DNA from: Bacillus sp. OxB-1
GTDB lineage: Bacteria; Bacillota; Bacilli; Bacillales_A; Planococcaceae
DNA length: 64,000 nucleotides
Assembly (NCBI RefSeq): GCF_000829195.1
Contig: NZ_AP013294.1
Location: forward strand, 248,001 to 312,000
Direction: 5' to 3'
The position numbers and the translations under genes are program-made. Of this stretch, positions 1 to 7,182 are shown one piece after another (position 1 is the first letter of the stretch; every line of letters starts with the position of its first letter). The notes under the pieces are model-generated. The model saw only the letters and a program-made list of their open reading frames with translations, did no database searches and had not been told where the DNA came from.

Positions 1-510
1 GCTACCATATTGACACTGTATGCTGTCGTCTTTCTATACTATCTCCTGCGGTTCGCAACGAAGTCCGCTGTGAAGCAAGCCGTGCTGCATACAGTGCCCG
101 ACGCAACGGAAGTGATCATTGCGCCGACGATCCGGTTCTTTCAATGGCGGGTCGCAGCTTCTTCGGAAACCCACCATTATGTGGGACGCGCTTACGGGCG
201 CTCGGTTACGATATACGATCGGTTCGAAAGGACCCCGATGCCCGAATCACCGCAAATTGAAGCCGCGATGAAAGATGAAAACATCAAGGCTTTCGTATCT
301 TTCTCCTCCATTTATCGATGGTCGATCGCAAACGTCGGGGACTTATGCGAAGTGCGCCTCATCGATCTGCGCTACCGGAGCAAAGGCTACTACCCATTCG
401 TCGCGGTAGTGCATATAGACGAAGACCTAAATATCGTCAATTCCTATACGGGTTGGATTTTCTCCGAGGACAAGTTGATGAAGAAACTGAAATTTGTTCC
501 CAACTCCTGA
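1..510 (+). CDS. YfhP-like membrane hydrolase, 3' end only
   Basis: The frame is open from the first base of the window, so this is the C-terminal part (about 169 residues) of a gene that begins upstream. The visible part starts with the end of a hydrophobic segment and continues as a soluble C-terminal domain. It resembles the C-terminus of the YfhP family of membrane-bound metal-dependent hydrolases, about 330 residues in Bacillus. The neighbouring yfhH, recX and yfhF-type genes are also a Bacillus yfh group, which supports the call. The catalytic part lies outside the window. Any metal-ligand or membrane topology statement cannot be checked here. Confidence 0.6.
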   Translation, partial: ATILTLYAVVFLYYLLRFATKSAVKQAVLHTVPDATEVIIAPTIRFFQWRVAASSETHHYVGRAYGRSVTIYDRFERTPMPESPQIEAAMKDENIKAFVSFSSIYRWSIANVGDLCEVRLIDLRYRSKGYYPFVAVVHIDEDLNIVNSYTGWIFSEDKLMKKLKFVPNS

Positions 511-513
511 AAA

Positions 514-713
514 GGGGCTGTCCGAAAAGTCCAGGCACAGAGTTGGATACTAGCAAAAAGCAAGGGCGCCGGGAGACTCCTGCGGGAAAGCCGGCCGACG
601 AGACCCCGCACGGCTGTAAGCCGGAGGAGGCTCGTCGGCTGGCCCGCGGAAAGCGACCAGAGCCCTTGCTTTTTGCGTGTTTAACCGGAAAATCCACTTT
701 CTGGACAGCCCCT
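514..713. repeat. 200-bp dispersed palindromic element, copy A
   Basis: This non-coding element is bounded by imperfect terminal inverted repeats (GGGGCTGTCCGAAAAGT at the left, ACTTTCTGGACAGCCCC at the right). A second, perfect inverted pair lies inside it (GCAAAAAGCAAGGGC at about 553 and GCCCTTGCTTTTTGC at 662). The G+C-rich core between them is nearly identical to the core of copy B at 54873-55074. It sits directly after the stop codon at 510. Short frames across it on both strands look spurious. From memory the core resembles repeats scattered in many Bacillales genomes; this was not searched. Confidence 0.85.
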
Positions 714-742
714 TTTCTTTGTTTTCAAGACTAAAGCCGCCG

Positions 743-1075
743 TCATTTCCCATCCTTCACGGATTTTAACATCGCGACAGGCAATGCCTCGACAGCTTGC
801 TCGCTTCCTAACCGGTAGCCCCAAGCGAAGCGGCCTTTCAAATAATCGACATGGAAATAAATCCCTTCATCCCCTTCAATCCGATAAATCTCTCCCGGTA
901 CAATCGTTTCGAGGTCGACTAGATATGATTGGGCCATCACCACTTTCCGTTGGTGGACGGCGAACTCGTTGATCATCCCCAATTGCTCGGCTTTCCTTGC
1001 CTTCTCGCGTAAGTTGGCAATTTCCCTCCGCAATTCATGCTCGGTCATTTCACTATAGTTTTTATTGTTCTCCAT
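743..1075 (-). CDS. yfhH: YfhH family protein (DUF1811)
   Basis: A 110-residue cytoplasmic protein of the YfhH/DUF1811 family, whose function is not known. The N-terminal half is charged and helical (a probable coiled coil around ELRREIANLREKA). The C-terminal half is a small beta-rich domain. The ATG at 1075 is chosen because AAGGAG lies 10 bases ahead of it. A longer frame from 1099 has no better site. The start overlaps the last 14 bases of recX, so the two genes are translationally coupled and surely share a transcript, as in Bacillus. Confidence 0.85.
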   Translation of the reverse strand: MENNKNYSEMTEHELRREIANLREKARKAEQLGMINEFAVHQRKVVMAQSYLVDLETIVPGEIYRIEGDEGIYFHVDYLKGRFAWGYRLGSEQAVEALPVAMLKSVKDGK

Positions 1076-1877
1076 CTTCCTCAAGCTCCTTCTTCTCAAT
1101 GAATCGATCTATCAGTTCGAGCGGAATTCCTTTTTGATACATGGTCTGCTTCACTCGGTTCCGCCGCTCCCTACCGTCATATTTTGAACTATGCCTACGC
1201 CACGCCTTCTCGCCGACCGATTCCAGGATCGTCTCCCACTCATCCTCTTCCCTCTCAAAATCGACTTGGGCTAGCGCTTGCTTAATAATATCAAATGCAT
1301 ACCCTTTGCGGAGCAAAGCGTTTTGGATTTTTTGCTTCAGTTGGGAAGGGGTGATGGAACGGTTCGCTTCCGCCGCCTTTGTCGCCAGCTTCGTCGCGAT
1401 TTGGATCTGTTCTTCCTCGGAATAACCATCCAGCACCTTTTCCTGCAATTCTTTTTTGATCCCTTTCTTTTGCAGCTCTTGTCGGATAGCCCGTGGACCC
1501 TTATTCGAAGTTTTCACTTGCGTCTGCAATAACGCTTCCGAGAAAGATTCGTCATTCAGGAAGCCAAGGTTTTTCAACTTCACGATCGCTTCCATCACGA
1601 CCGCCTCACCGTAGCCGGCATCCAACAGCTTCGTCTTCACTTCGTGTTCGCTGCGCATCCGGAAGCCGAGAAAGTGCAGTGCCCTGTTGAAAGCTTTCCG
1701 GATCTCATCTTCGTACATCATATCATCGATGGACCAATCTTCGAGGGACATGCCCTTCGTTAAGCCGAATTTCACAAGAACGGTTTCATGTACACTGAAA
1801 GCATATTTCTCATCGAGGAAAATATTGTAACGCTCGCCATCTTTCTTCTGTTGTGTTATTTTCGTAATAACAGGCAT
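1062..1877 (-). CDS. recX: Recombination regulator RecX
   Basis: A 271-residue RecX protein, which modulates RecA filament growth during homologous recombination and the SOS response. It shows the family's tandem three-helix repeats: around residues 60-110 (ALHFLGFRMRSEHEVKTKL, then GFLNDESF), then the block starting GPRAIRQELQKKGI, and later repeats ending near FIEKKELEE. The length matches the long Firmicute form. GGGGAGGT lies 8 bases before the ATG. yfhH follows with an overlap, and the divergent yfhF-type gene starts 82 bases away. Confidence 0.95.
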   Translation of the reverse strand: MPVITKITQQKKDGERYNIFLDEKYAFSVHETVLVKFGLTKGMSLEDWSIDDMMYEDEIRKAFNRALHFLGFRMRSEHEVKTKLLDAGYGEAVVMEAIVKLKNLGFLNDESFSEALLQTQVKTSNKGPRAIRQELQKKGIKKELQEKVLDGYSEEEQIQIATKLATKAAEANRSITPSQLKQKIQNALLRKGYAFDIIKQALAQVDFEREEDEWETILESVGEKAWRRHSSKYDGRERRNRVKQTMYQKGIPLELIDRFIEKKELEEDGEQ

Positions 1878-1958
1878 GGATCAAGACCTCCCCACTTTCT
1901 ATTAGTATACATGTTCTATCACTATCATTCACTCTACTAGGGAATTGGAGGGAAGGAA

Positions 1959-2861
1959 ATGAAAATCGTTATCGCAGGCGGTTCGGGATTCATCGGATCG
2001 GAAGTGACCCGGCTTTTATTACAGGAGGGCCATGAAGTGATCATTTTGACGAGACGAGCGCGGTCGTCGGATGGGAGGCTCTCATACGTCGAGTGGCTGC
2101 ACGGCGAAGCTTTTCCGGAAAAGAAGATAGGTATGGCCGATGCCTTCATCAATCTCGCCGGCGTTTCCATCAATGGAGGACGTTGGACACAAGAGCATCA
2201 GAAAAGGATCTATGACAGCAGGATGACCGCAACCGATGAACTGCTGCGGATCATCCACGCTTTGCCAAAAAGGCCAACCGTCTTAGTCAATGCAAGCGCT
2301 ATCGGGATTTATCCAGCTTCGGAAACCGCCGTCTACACGGAACAATCCGACGAAGTAGCCTATGACTTCCTCGGGCGGACTGTGATGGATTGGGAGAAGA
2401 AAGCGGCAAGTGTGGAAGAGATCGGAGTTCGGGCGGTGTTTACAAGATTTGGTGTCGTCTTAGGAAAAGACGAAGGGGCTCTGCCACTGATGGTCCTGCC
2501 TTATCGGCTGTTTGCAGGCGGCAGGGTCGGATCAGGTAAACAGTGGCTTTCCTGGATTCATGTAACGGATGTCGCTCGTTCAATTGTTTTCGCCATTACC
2601 CATGAGGAGATCCGGGGACCCGTCAATATCACTTCCCCGAATCCCGAACGGATGGATGATTTCGGCAGAACGATCGGCGAAACATTGAAACGTCCCCATT
2701 GGCTGCCGGTCCCTTCATTTGCCATGAAATTGGCGCTTGGAAAGAAAAGCGCCCTCGTCTTGGAAGGGCAGCATGTCCTACCCGAAGTCCTCCGACAAAA
2801 CAGTTTTACGTTCAAATTCCCGACGCTTGCAAGCGCCCTCCAAAGTATTATGCAAAAATAA
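1959..2861 (+). CDS. yfhF: YfhF-type NAD(P)-binding epimerase
   Basis: A 300-residue atypical short-chain dehydrogenase of the TIGR01777 (YfcH/YfhF) nucleoside-diphosphate-sugar epimerase-like family. The N-terminal Rossmann motif GGSGFIGSEV (residues 7-16) binds NAD(P). The segments LVNASAIGIYP and FTRFGVVLGKDEGALP are typical of the family, and the C-terminus carries the DUF1731-like tail. The substrate is unknown in every organism I know of. GGAGGGAAGGAA precedes the ATG. It is transcribed divergently from recX, as in Bacillus. Confidence 0.9.
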   Translation: MKIVIAGGSGFIGSEVTRLLLQEGHEVIILTRRARSSDGRLSYVEWLHGEAFPEKKIGMADAFINLAGVSINGGRWTQEHQKRIYDSRMTATDELLRIIHALPKRPTVLVNASAIGIYPASETAVYTEQSDEVAYDFLGRTVMDWEKKAASVEEIGVRAVFTRFGVVLGKDEGALPLMVLPYRLFAGGRVGSGKQWLSWIHVTDVARSIVFAITHEEIRGPVNITSPNPERMDDFGRTIGETLKRPHWLPVPSFAMKLALGKKSALVLEGQHVLPEVLRQNSFTFKFPTLASALQSIMQK

Positions 2862-2900
2862 TGTATATATGCAATGCAAATGCACATCCTACCGACAAAA

Positions 2901-2957
2901 GCCCCGGGTGCCTTAATTATCGAACGCCCCGCTGTTCGAATCTCCGGCACCCGGAGC
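2901..2957. other. Nested inverted repeat between yfhF and pdaA
   Basis: An outer stem pairs GCCCCGGGTGCC (2901-2912) with GGCACCCGGAGC (2946-2957), 11 of 12 positions. An inner stem pairs CGAAC (2921) with GTTCG (2934). Read on the minus strand the outer stem is followed at once by TTTT, which is terminator-like, but no gene ends there on that strand. Read on the plus strand it lies 32 bases before pdaA and could sit in its leader. The TTCGAATC string recalls a tRNA T-loop, but no tRNA folds. Confidence 0.45.
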
Positions 2958-2989
2958 TAGACGTAAAAAAAGGAAGGGTGCGTTTTTTT

Positions 2990-3793
2990 ATGTTGAAAAG
3001 CCACGGACTAGGTATCCTTTTGGCTGTCGTCATCGCATTGAGCGGTCTACTTCTGAACCCATTCTCAGCTAGAGCGGAAGAATTTCACTGGGGATTCAAA
3101 AAAGCCACCGACGGCATTCCGCCGAATGCGGGTGCCACGCTGGATGCGCTCTTGGATAAGCATGGGGCTATCTATAAAGGCAAACCCGAAGAGAAAATTG
3201 CCTATTTGACGTTTGATAACGGCTACGAAAACGGCTACACGGAAAGCATTCTCGATACGTTGAAGAAAGAGGGAGTCCCGGCAACCTTCTTCCTGACAGG
3301 GCATTATTTAAAAAGCGCCACCCCCCTCGTGAAAAGAATGGTCGCCGAAGGACATGGCATCGGGAATCATTCATACGACCACCCGAACATGGCCAATTTG
3401 TCAGAGAAGCGGATGGAGGAAGAGTGGACGAAATTCGATGATCTGCTCCGCGAATTAACCGGAGTGAAGCGGACAGTCTACGCGCGGCCGCCTGAAGGGA
3501 TTTTCAATGAAAAGCTGTTAGCGAAAGGGAACGAGCTCGGTTACCGTCATATTTTCTGGTCTGTCGCTTTTATCGATTGGCATGCCGATAAGCCAAGAGG
3601 CCGAGACTATGCGTACAATGAATTGATGAAACAACTCCATCCCGGCGCTGTCATTTTAATGCACACCGTTTCCCCCGACAACGAGCAAGCCCTTCCCTCT
3701 TTCATCCAAGATGCACAAAAAGCGGGCTATACGTTCCGTTCTTTGGATGATCTTGTGCTGGAGTATGAAAATGTGAATACGTATTTTTGGTGA
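2990..3793 (+). CDS. pdaA: PdaA, delta-lactam-forming muramic acid de-N-acetylase
   Basis: A 267-residue secreted polysaccharide deacetylase of carbohydrate esterase family 4, closest to PdaA, which removes the N-acetyl group of muramic acid so that muramic-delta-lactam can form in spore cortex. A signal peptide covers residues 1-29 (cut after ARA). Catalytic motifs are TFDNGY (74-79, with the Asp-Asn form typical of PdaA), HSYDH (127-131, zinc ligands) and RPPEG (166-170). Length and order match Bacillus PdaA. The ATG at 2990 follows AAGGAAGGGTG; an open frame extends upstream but lacks a signal sequence. Confidence 0.93.
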   Translation: MLKSHGLGILLAVVIALSGLLLNPFSARAEEFHWGFKKATDGIPPNAGATLDALLDKHGAIYKGKPEEKIAYLTFDNGYENGYTESILDTLKKEGVPATFFLTGHYLKSATPLVKRMVAEGHGIGNHSYDHPNMANLSEKRMEEEWTKFDDLLRELTGVKRTVYARPPEGIFNEKLLAKGNELGYRHIFWSVAFIDWHADKPRGRDYAYNELMKQLHPGAVILMHTVSPDNEQALPSFIQDAQKAGYTFRSLDDLVLEYENVNTYFW

Positions 3794-3857
3794 GACCGAA
3801 TCCAACGTTTTCACTCTTCTAGCCGGGTAAGGTATAATTCAGCAGAGGAGGTGGTGG

Positions 3858-4247
3858 ATGATGAAATTCGAAATGACTGAAAATGCGTTCGAAACATCAA
3901 CATCATTTGGAAAGCTGACAATATCGGGCAATGAGGAATACGGATTCAGACCTTATCAATTATTAGTTTCCTCGCTCGCCGTCTGCAGCGGAGGGGTTCT
4001 GCGGAAAGTGTTGGAGAAAATGCGGATGCCTGCTGAGCACATTACAATTGAAGTGAAAGAAGTCATCCGCAATAAAGACATCGCAGACAGACTGGAAAAA
4101 GTCCATATTCACTTCATCATCAGCGGAGCGGAAATCAATGAGGCCAAACTGCCGAGAGCAATGGACTTGACGAAGAAAAACTGTTCAATGGTCCAATCCG
4201 TCATTGATTCCATTGAAGTGGTGGAAACATACGAACTTAGGAAGTAA
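3858..4247 (+). CDS. OsmC family protein
   Basis: A 129-residue OsmC/Ohr-fold protein. The family includes thiol peroxidases and less defined members. The segment SSLAVCSGG (about 44-52) carries the conserved first cysteine on the central helix, and the second family position lies in KKNCSMVQSV (about 104-113). Both cysteines are present, so peroxidase chemistry is possible, although the sequence is not obviously Ohr. AGGAGG lies 6 bases before the first ATG (3858) and 9 before the second (3861); either could be used. Confidence 0.85.
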   Translation: MMKFEMTENAFETSTSFGKLTISGNEEYGFRPYQLLVSSLAVCSGGVLRKVLEKMRMPAEHITIEVKEVIRNKDIADRLEKVHIHFIISGAEINEAKLPRAMDLTKKNCSMVQSVIDSIEVVETYELRK

Positions 4248-4253
4248 ACAAAA

Positions 4254-4422
4254 GCGCAGGGCGCCTGCTCAGCCCCGACAAGCACTGGCCGACTAAAACC
4301 GCCGCGTCCTGCGGCAACGTCGGCACTAGGACGTCCTGTACGTCGGAGGGCATGCCGAAAAGGCGATTTTTGCCTTTTTGGAAGACCGAAGCGACTCGAG
4401 GGGCTGGCGCCCGGAGTCTGGC
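4254..4422. repeat. Structured G+C-rich repeat-like element
   Basis: A non-coding block of about 170 bases. The outer parts are inverted: GGGCGCC then AGCCCC near 4259-4277, and GGGGCTGGCGCCC near 4400-4412. Internal short inverted repeats include CGTCCTGCGGCAACGTCGG against copies of ACGTCC and ACGTCGG, and AAAGGCGATTTTTGCCTTT. It has the look of a dispersed element of this bacterial group but no second copy is present in the window. Frames across it are not credible genes. Confidence 0.5.
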
Positions 4423-4480
4423 CGTGAACACTCCTGATTGGAAGGTTATCCAAATGTCTAGATTTTATAATTTCCCAAGT

Positions 4481-4535
4481 AAAAAAGACCCGGTCCATAT
4501 CTGTGCTCAGATTGGCCGGGTCTTCACGTTTTATT
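4481..4535. terminator. Hairpin with flanking A and T runs
   Basis: AAGACCCGGTCC near 4486 pairs with GGCCGGGTCTT near 4514, with an A run on the left and a T-rich run on the right, so it may terminate transcription from either side. The stretch 4536-4809 that follows carries no gene I can support. Confidence 0.55.
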
Positions 4536-4809
4536 AACTTCACTATTCAGTTTCATCGGCATTGTTCGTAGTTGTCTTGAAGCACTTCTACTTCAGACGT
4601 TTACGGATCCCCTCCTTTTTCATCAGGATTCGATTCGTCTCTACTCTTGCCCTCCTTTTCTAGTGGATTGTTTGTATCGTACCACATTATTTTTATTTTG
4701 TAAACATTCTGTTAAGTTGAATTTTCAATTGATTCGAAAGTTCTATTGGAGTCCATTGAAAAAAGAACCTTTTTCGTATACCATGAAGACGATGAAAAGA
4801 GGTGTTAGG

Positions 4810-4986
4810 ATGGCCAACCCACCAACGAACAATCAGATTGAGGAAGTAAAAAGCAGGCTTCAACAATTCCTCATCACGCTCGATCAAATCGAACCCGAAA
4901 CGACCGACTTGGATGAAATCGACCGGTTGATCGGGATGATTGATGATCTCGAAGAGAAGATGGAAAAAATCAAAACAGATAAGTGA
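4810..4986 (+). CDS. SE1561 family small protein
   Basis: A 58-residue acidic, helical protein matching the SE1561 family found across Bacillales and staphylococci; function unknown. Characteristic features are a leading PPTNNQIEEVKSRLQQFL helix, the DQIEPETTDLDEIDRLIGM segment and a Lys/Glu-rich end. The ATG at 4810 is preferred because AAAGAGGTG precedes it and the family begins here; the upstream frame lacks family character. The fumarase gene starts 20 bases after the stop, so the two are probably co-transcribed. Confidence 0.75.
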   Translation: MANPPTNNQIEEVKSRLQQFLITLDQIEPETTDLDEIDRLIGMIDDLEEKMEKIKTDK

Positions 4987-5006
4987 ATTCACAGGGGGAA
5001 ATAGAG

Positions 5007-6545
5007 ATGTACATAGAAACAATCGAAAAAAGCATGTATGACCTCATTTGCGAAACGTCAACGAACCTACCAAAAGATGTCAGACGGAAAATTCGTGCTG
5101 CCAAAGAGCAGGAAGACGCGGGCACGCGGGCTGCAATGAGCTTGGATACGATTGCGAAGAATATCAATATGGCGGATGAAAAACTATCACCGATCTGCCA
5201 GGATACCGGTTTGCCAACATTTAAAATCAGAACCCCGATCGGCGTCAATCAACTTGAAATCAAGGCGGCGATCAAACGCGCCATTGTCCAAGCGACCAAG
5301 GACGGGAAACTCCGCCCGAACTCCGTCGATTCCTTAACCGGCGACAACAGCGGAGACAATCTCGGAATCGGACTACCGGTCTTCAAGTTCGAACAATGGG
5401 AAGAAGATCATATTGAAGTGAAACTCATCCTGAAAGGCGGCGGCTGTGAAAATAAAAACATCCAATACAGCTTGCCGACGGAATTGGAAGGCTTGGGCCG
5501 TGCAGGCCGCGACTTGGACGGCATCCGCAAATGCATCCTGCACTCCGTATACCAGGCTCAAGGACAAGGCTGCTCTGCAGGCTTTATCGGAGTCGGAATC
5601 GGCGGAGACCGTTCTTCCGGATACGATCTAGCAAAGGAACAACTATTCCGTGAAGTGGACGATGTGAATCCGAATGAACAGCTTGCGAAATTGGAAGACT
5701 ATATTTTACACACAGCGAACACGCTTGGCATCGGAACAATGGGATTCGGCGGTGAAGCGACACTGCTCGGTTGTAAAATCGGCGTCATGCACCGGATTCC
5801 AGCAAGTTTCTACGTCTCGGTCGCCTATAACTGCTGGGCTTACCGCCGTATGGCCGTCGACATTGACGCCCAAACAGGCGGAATCACAAGATGGCATTAC
5901 GATGACGGAGAGAAAATCGCGTTCGACCAAGAAGCGGCACCCGCTCCGGCAAGCCAATCCTCCCGCACTGTCGAATTGACAGCGCCGATTACGGAAGCGC
6001 AAATCCGCGACTTGAAAGTGGGAGATGTCGTAAAAATCAGCGGCCGCATCTATACGGGCCGCGACGCCATCCATAAGCATCTCTCCGAAAACGATGCACC
6101 TGTGGACCTGGACGGTCAAATCATTTACCACTGCGGCCCGGTTGTCTTGAAAAACGAAGACGGCAGCTACGAAATCAAAGCTGCCGGCCCGACGACTTCC
6201 ATCCGGGAGGAACCGTACCAAGGCGACATCATGAAGAAATTCGGAATCCGCGCGGTCATCGGAAAAGGCGGCATGGGACCGAAAACCCTCGCAGCACTGC
6301 AAGAGCACGGCGGCGTCTACTTGAATGCCATCGGAGGCGCAGCGCAATATTATGCGGACTGCATCAAAGAAGTCGAAGGCGTCGACCTTCTCCAATTCGG
6401 CATCCCGGAAGCGATGTGGCACTTGCGAGTGGAAGGCTTCACAGCGGTCGTCACAATGGATTCACACGGCAACAGCCTCCACGCAGACGTGGATAAAACC
6501 TCGCTTGAAAAACTCGCACAATATAAAGAGAAAGTATTCAGCTAA
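5007..6545 (+). CDS. Fumarate hydratase, class I (4Fe-4S)
   Basis: A 512-residue single-chain class I fumarase, interconverting fumarate and L-malate in the citric acid cycle with an oxygen-sensitive 4Fe-4S cluster. The N-terminal alpha domain holds ICQDTG (Cys64), GGGCEN (Cys147) and GQGCSAG (Cys189); Cys64, Cys189 and a cysteine near 256 are the best cluster-ligand candidates. The C-terminal beta domain has KISGRIYTGRDAIHK and GPTTSIREEPY, which build the substrate site. AGGGGGAAATAGAG precedes the ATG. A strong terminator follows the stop. Confidence 0.93.
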   Translation: MYIETIEKSMYDLICETSTNLPKDVRRKIRAAKEQEDAGTRAAMSLDTIAKNINMADEKLSPICQDTGLPTFKIRTPIGVNQLEIKAAIKRAIVQATKDGKLRPNSVDSLTGDNSGDNLGIGLPVFKFEQWEEDHIEVKLILKGGGCENKNIQYSLPTELEGLGRAGRDLDGIRKCILHSVYQAQGQGCSAGFIGVGIGGDRSSGYDLAKEQLFREVDDVNPNEQLAKLEDYILHTANTLGIGTMGFGGEATLLGCKIGVMHRIPASFYVSVAYNCWAYRRMAVDIDAQTGGITRWHYDDGEKIAFDQEAAPAPASQSSRTVELTAPITEAQIRDLKVGDVVKISGRIYTGRDAIHKHLSENDAPVDLDGQIIYHCGPVVLKNEDGSYEIKAAGPTTSIREEPYQGDIMKKFGIRAVIGKGGMGPKTLAALQEHGGVYLNAIGGAAQYYADCIKEVEGVDLLQFGIPEAMWHLRVEGFTAVVTMDSHGNSLHADVDKTSLEKLAQYKEKVFS

Positions 6546-6555
6546 CCTCTATAGA

Positions 6556-6588
6556 CCCTTTAATGGAAATTTCCATTAAAGGGTTTTT
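6556..6588 (+). terminator. Terminator of the fumarase transcript
   Basis: A perfect inverted repeat (CCCTTTAATGGAAA and its complement) is followed by five T residues, directly after the fumarase stop codon. Confidence 0.92.
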
Positions 6589-6609
6589 CATTTGAATCCG
6601 GCTTGGGTG

Positions 6610-6925
6610 AACTTGTGCTCCTTGGCATTGAACTGGCACACCTTGGGGGCTGAGCTGGCACACCCTCGGAAGAAACTCGCACACCCGGGGACCGAACTGC
6701 CACACCCCGCAAGGAAACTCGCACACCCCGATGAAACTGGCACACCCTCCACAGAAACTCGCACACCCTGCAAGGAAACTCGCATACCCCGACGAAACTG
6801 ACACACCCTCAACAGAAACTCGCACACCCGGGGACCGAACTGGCATACCCTGCAAGAAAACTCGCACACCCTGACGAAACTGACACACCCTCCACAGAAA
6901 CTGGCACACCCTGCAAGGAAAAGCA
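6610..6925. repeat. Degenerate 19-22 bp tandem repeat array
   Basis: About fourteen head-to-tail units share the core GAAACTSRCACACCC followed by a variable 4-8 base tail (for example TGCAAG, TCCACA, CGGGGACC). Several tails recur in a non-random order, so larger compound units may have been copied. Frames on the minus strand through the array give Cys/Val/Phe/Arg-rich sequences that are products of the repeat, not proteins. The array lies between the fumarase terminator and the promoter region of the metal ATPase. One isolated unit recurs at 53211. Confidence 0.9.
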
Positions 6926-7051
6926 GGGTAATCTCCTCCACAGTTTTGAACTTTTCCATGATTCCCTCCTCAATCTAACTCTATCTAAATTAAGGCGTAA
7001 ATAGTTTGCCAAACGGGAAGCATAATAGTACTCTTCCCTTTTTGAGCATGC

Positions 7052-7077
7052 TATAATTCAGTTAATAATAATTCTAA
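7052..7077 (+). promoter_or_regulatory. -10 box with overlapping PerR-like site
   Basis: TATAAT at 7052-7057 is a good -10 box, although the -35 region is weak. TTAATAATAATTCTAA at 7062-7077 resembles the PerR box (TTATAATNATTATAA). In Bacillus the homologous ATPase gene is PerR-controlled, which supports the reading. The rest of 6926-7182 shows no gene. Confidence 0.45.
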
Positions 7078-7150
7078 TCTTATATTCATTATTCTTACTC
7101 CATGATAACTGCTTTGTATCCTATTTTTTATCTTTATTATGGTATATGAA

Positions 7151-7168
7151 AGTGAATCTCATTCTCAA
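7151..7168 (+). promoter_or_regulatory. Fur-like operator before the ATPase gene
   Basis: Read on the complementary strand, TGAGAATGAGATTCA matches the 7-1-7 Fur-box layout (TGATAATNATTATCA) with a few mismatches. It lies just ahead of the AGGAGGG ribosome binding site of the P-type ATPase gene. Confidence 0.4.
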
Positions 7169-7182
7169 TTAGGAGGGATCAA

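Noticed and set aside
318-753. Frames on both strands through the first 200-bp element
   Set aside because: They follow the palindromic repeat and mirror each other; the same frames appear at copy B.
2901-2957. tRNA gene suggested by TTCGAATC
   Set aside because: The T-arm bases do not pair, and no acceptor, D or anticodon arm can be placed.
3795-3840. cre site before the OsmC gene
   Set aside because: AACGTTTTCA matches only half of the consensus; the required left half is missing.
4545-4665. Small minus-strand gene with AAGGAGG-like sites
   Set aside because: The frames after the candidate sites end within about a dozen codons and the longer ones lack start codons.
5706-6422. 238-codon minus-strand frame inside the fumarase gene
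   Set aside because: Antisense shadow of a strongly conserved gene with G+C-rich codons; no binding site.
6610-6925. CRISPR array
   Set aside because: Units are head to tail with only 4-8 variable bases between cores, the cores are degenerate, and no cas genes are near.
6538-6959. Minus-strand frames of up to 123 codons rich in Cys, Val, Phe and Arg
   Set aside because: They are translations of the 20-bp tandem repeat in several overlapping frames; no binding site and no family resemblance.
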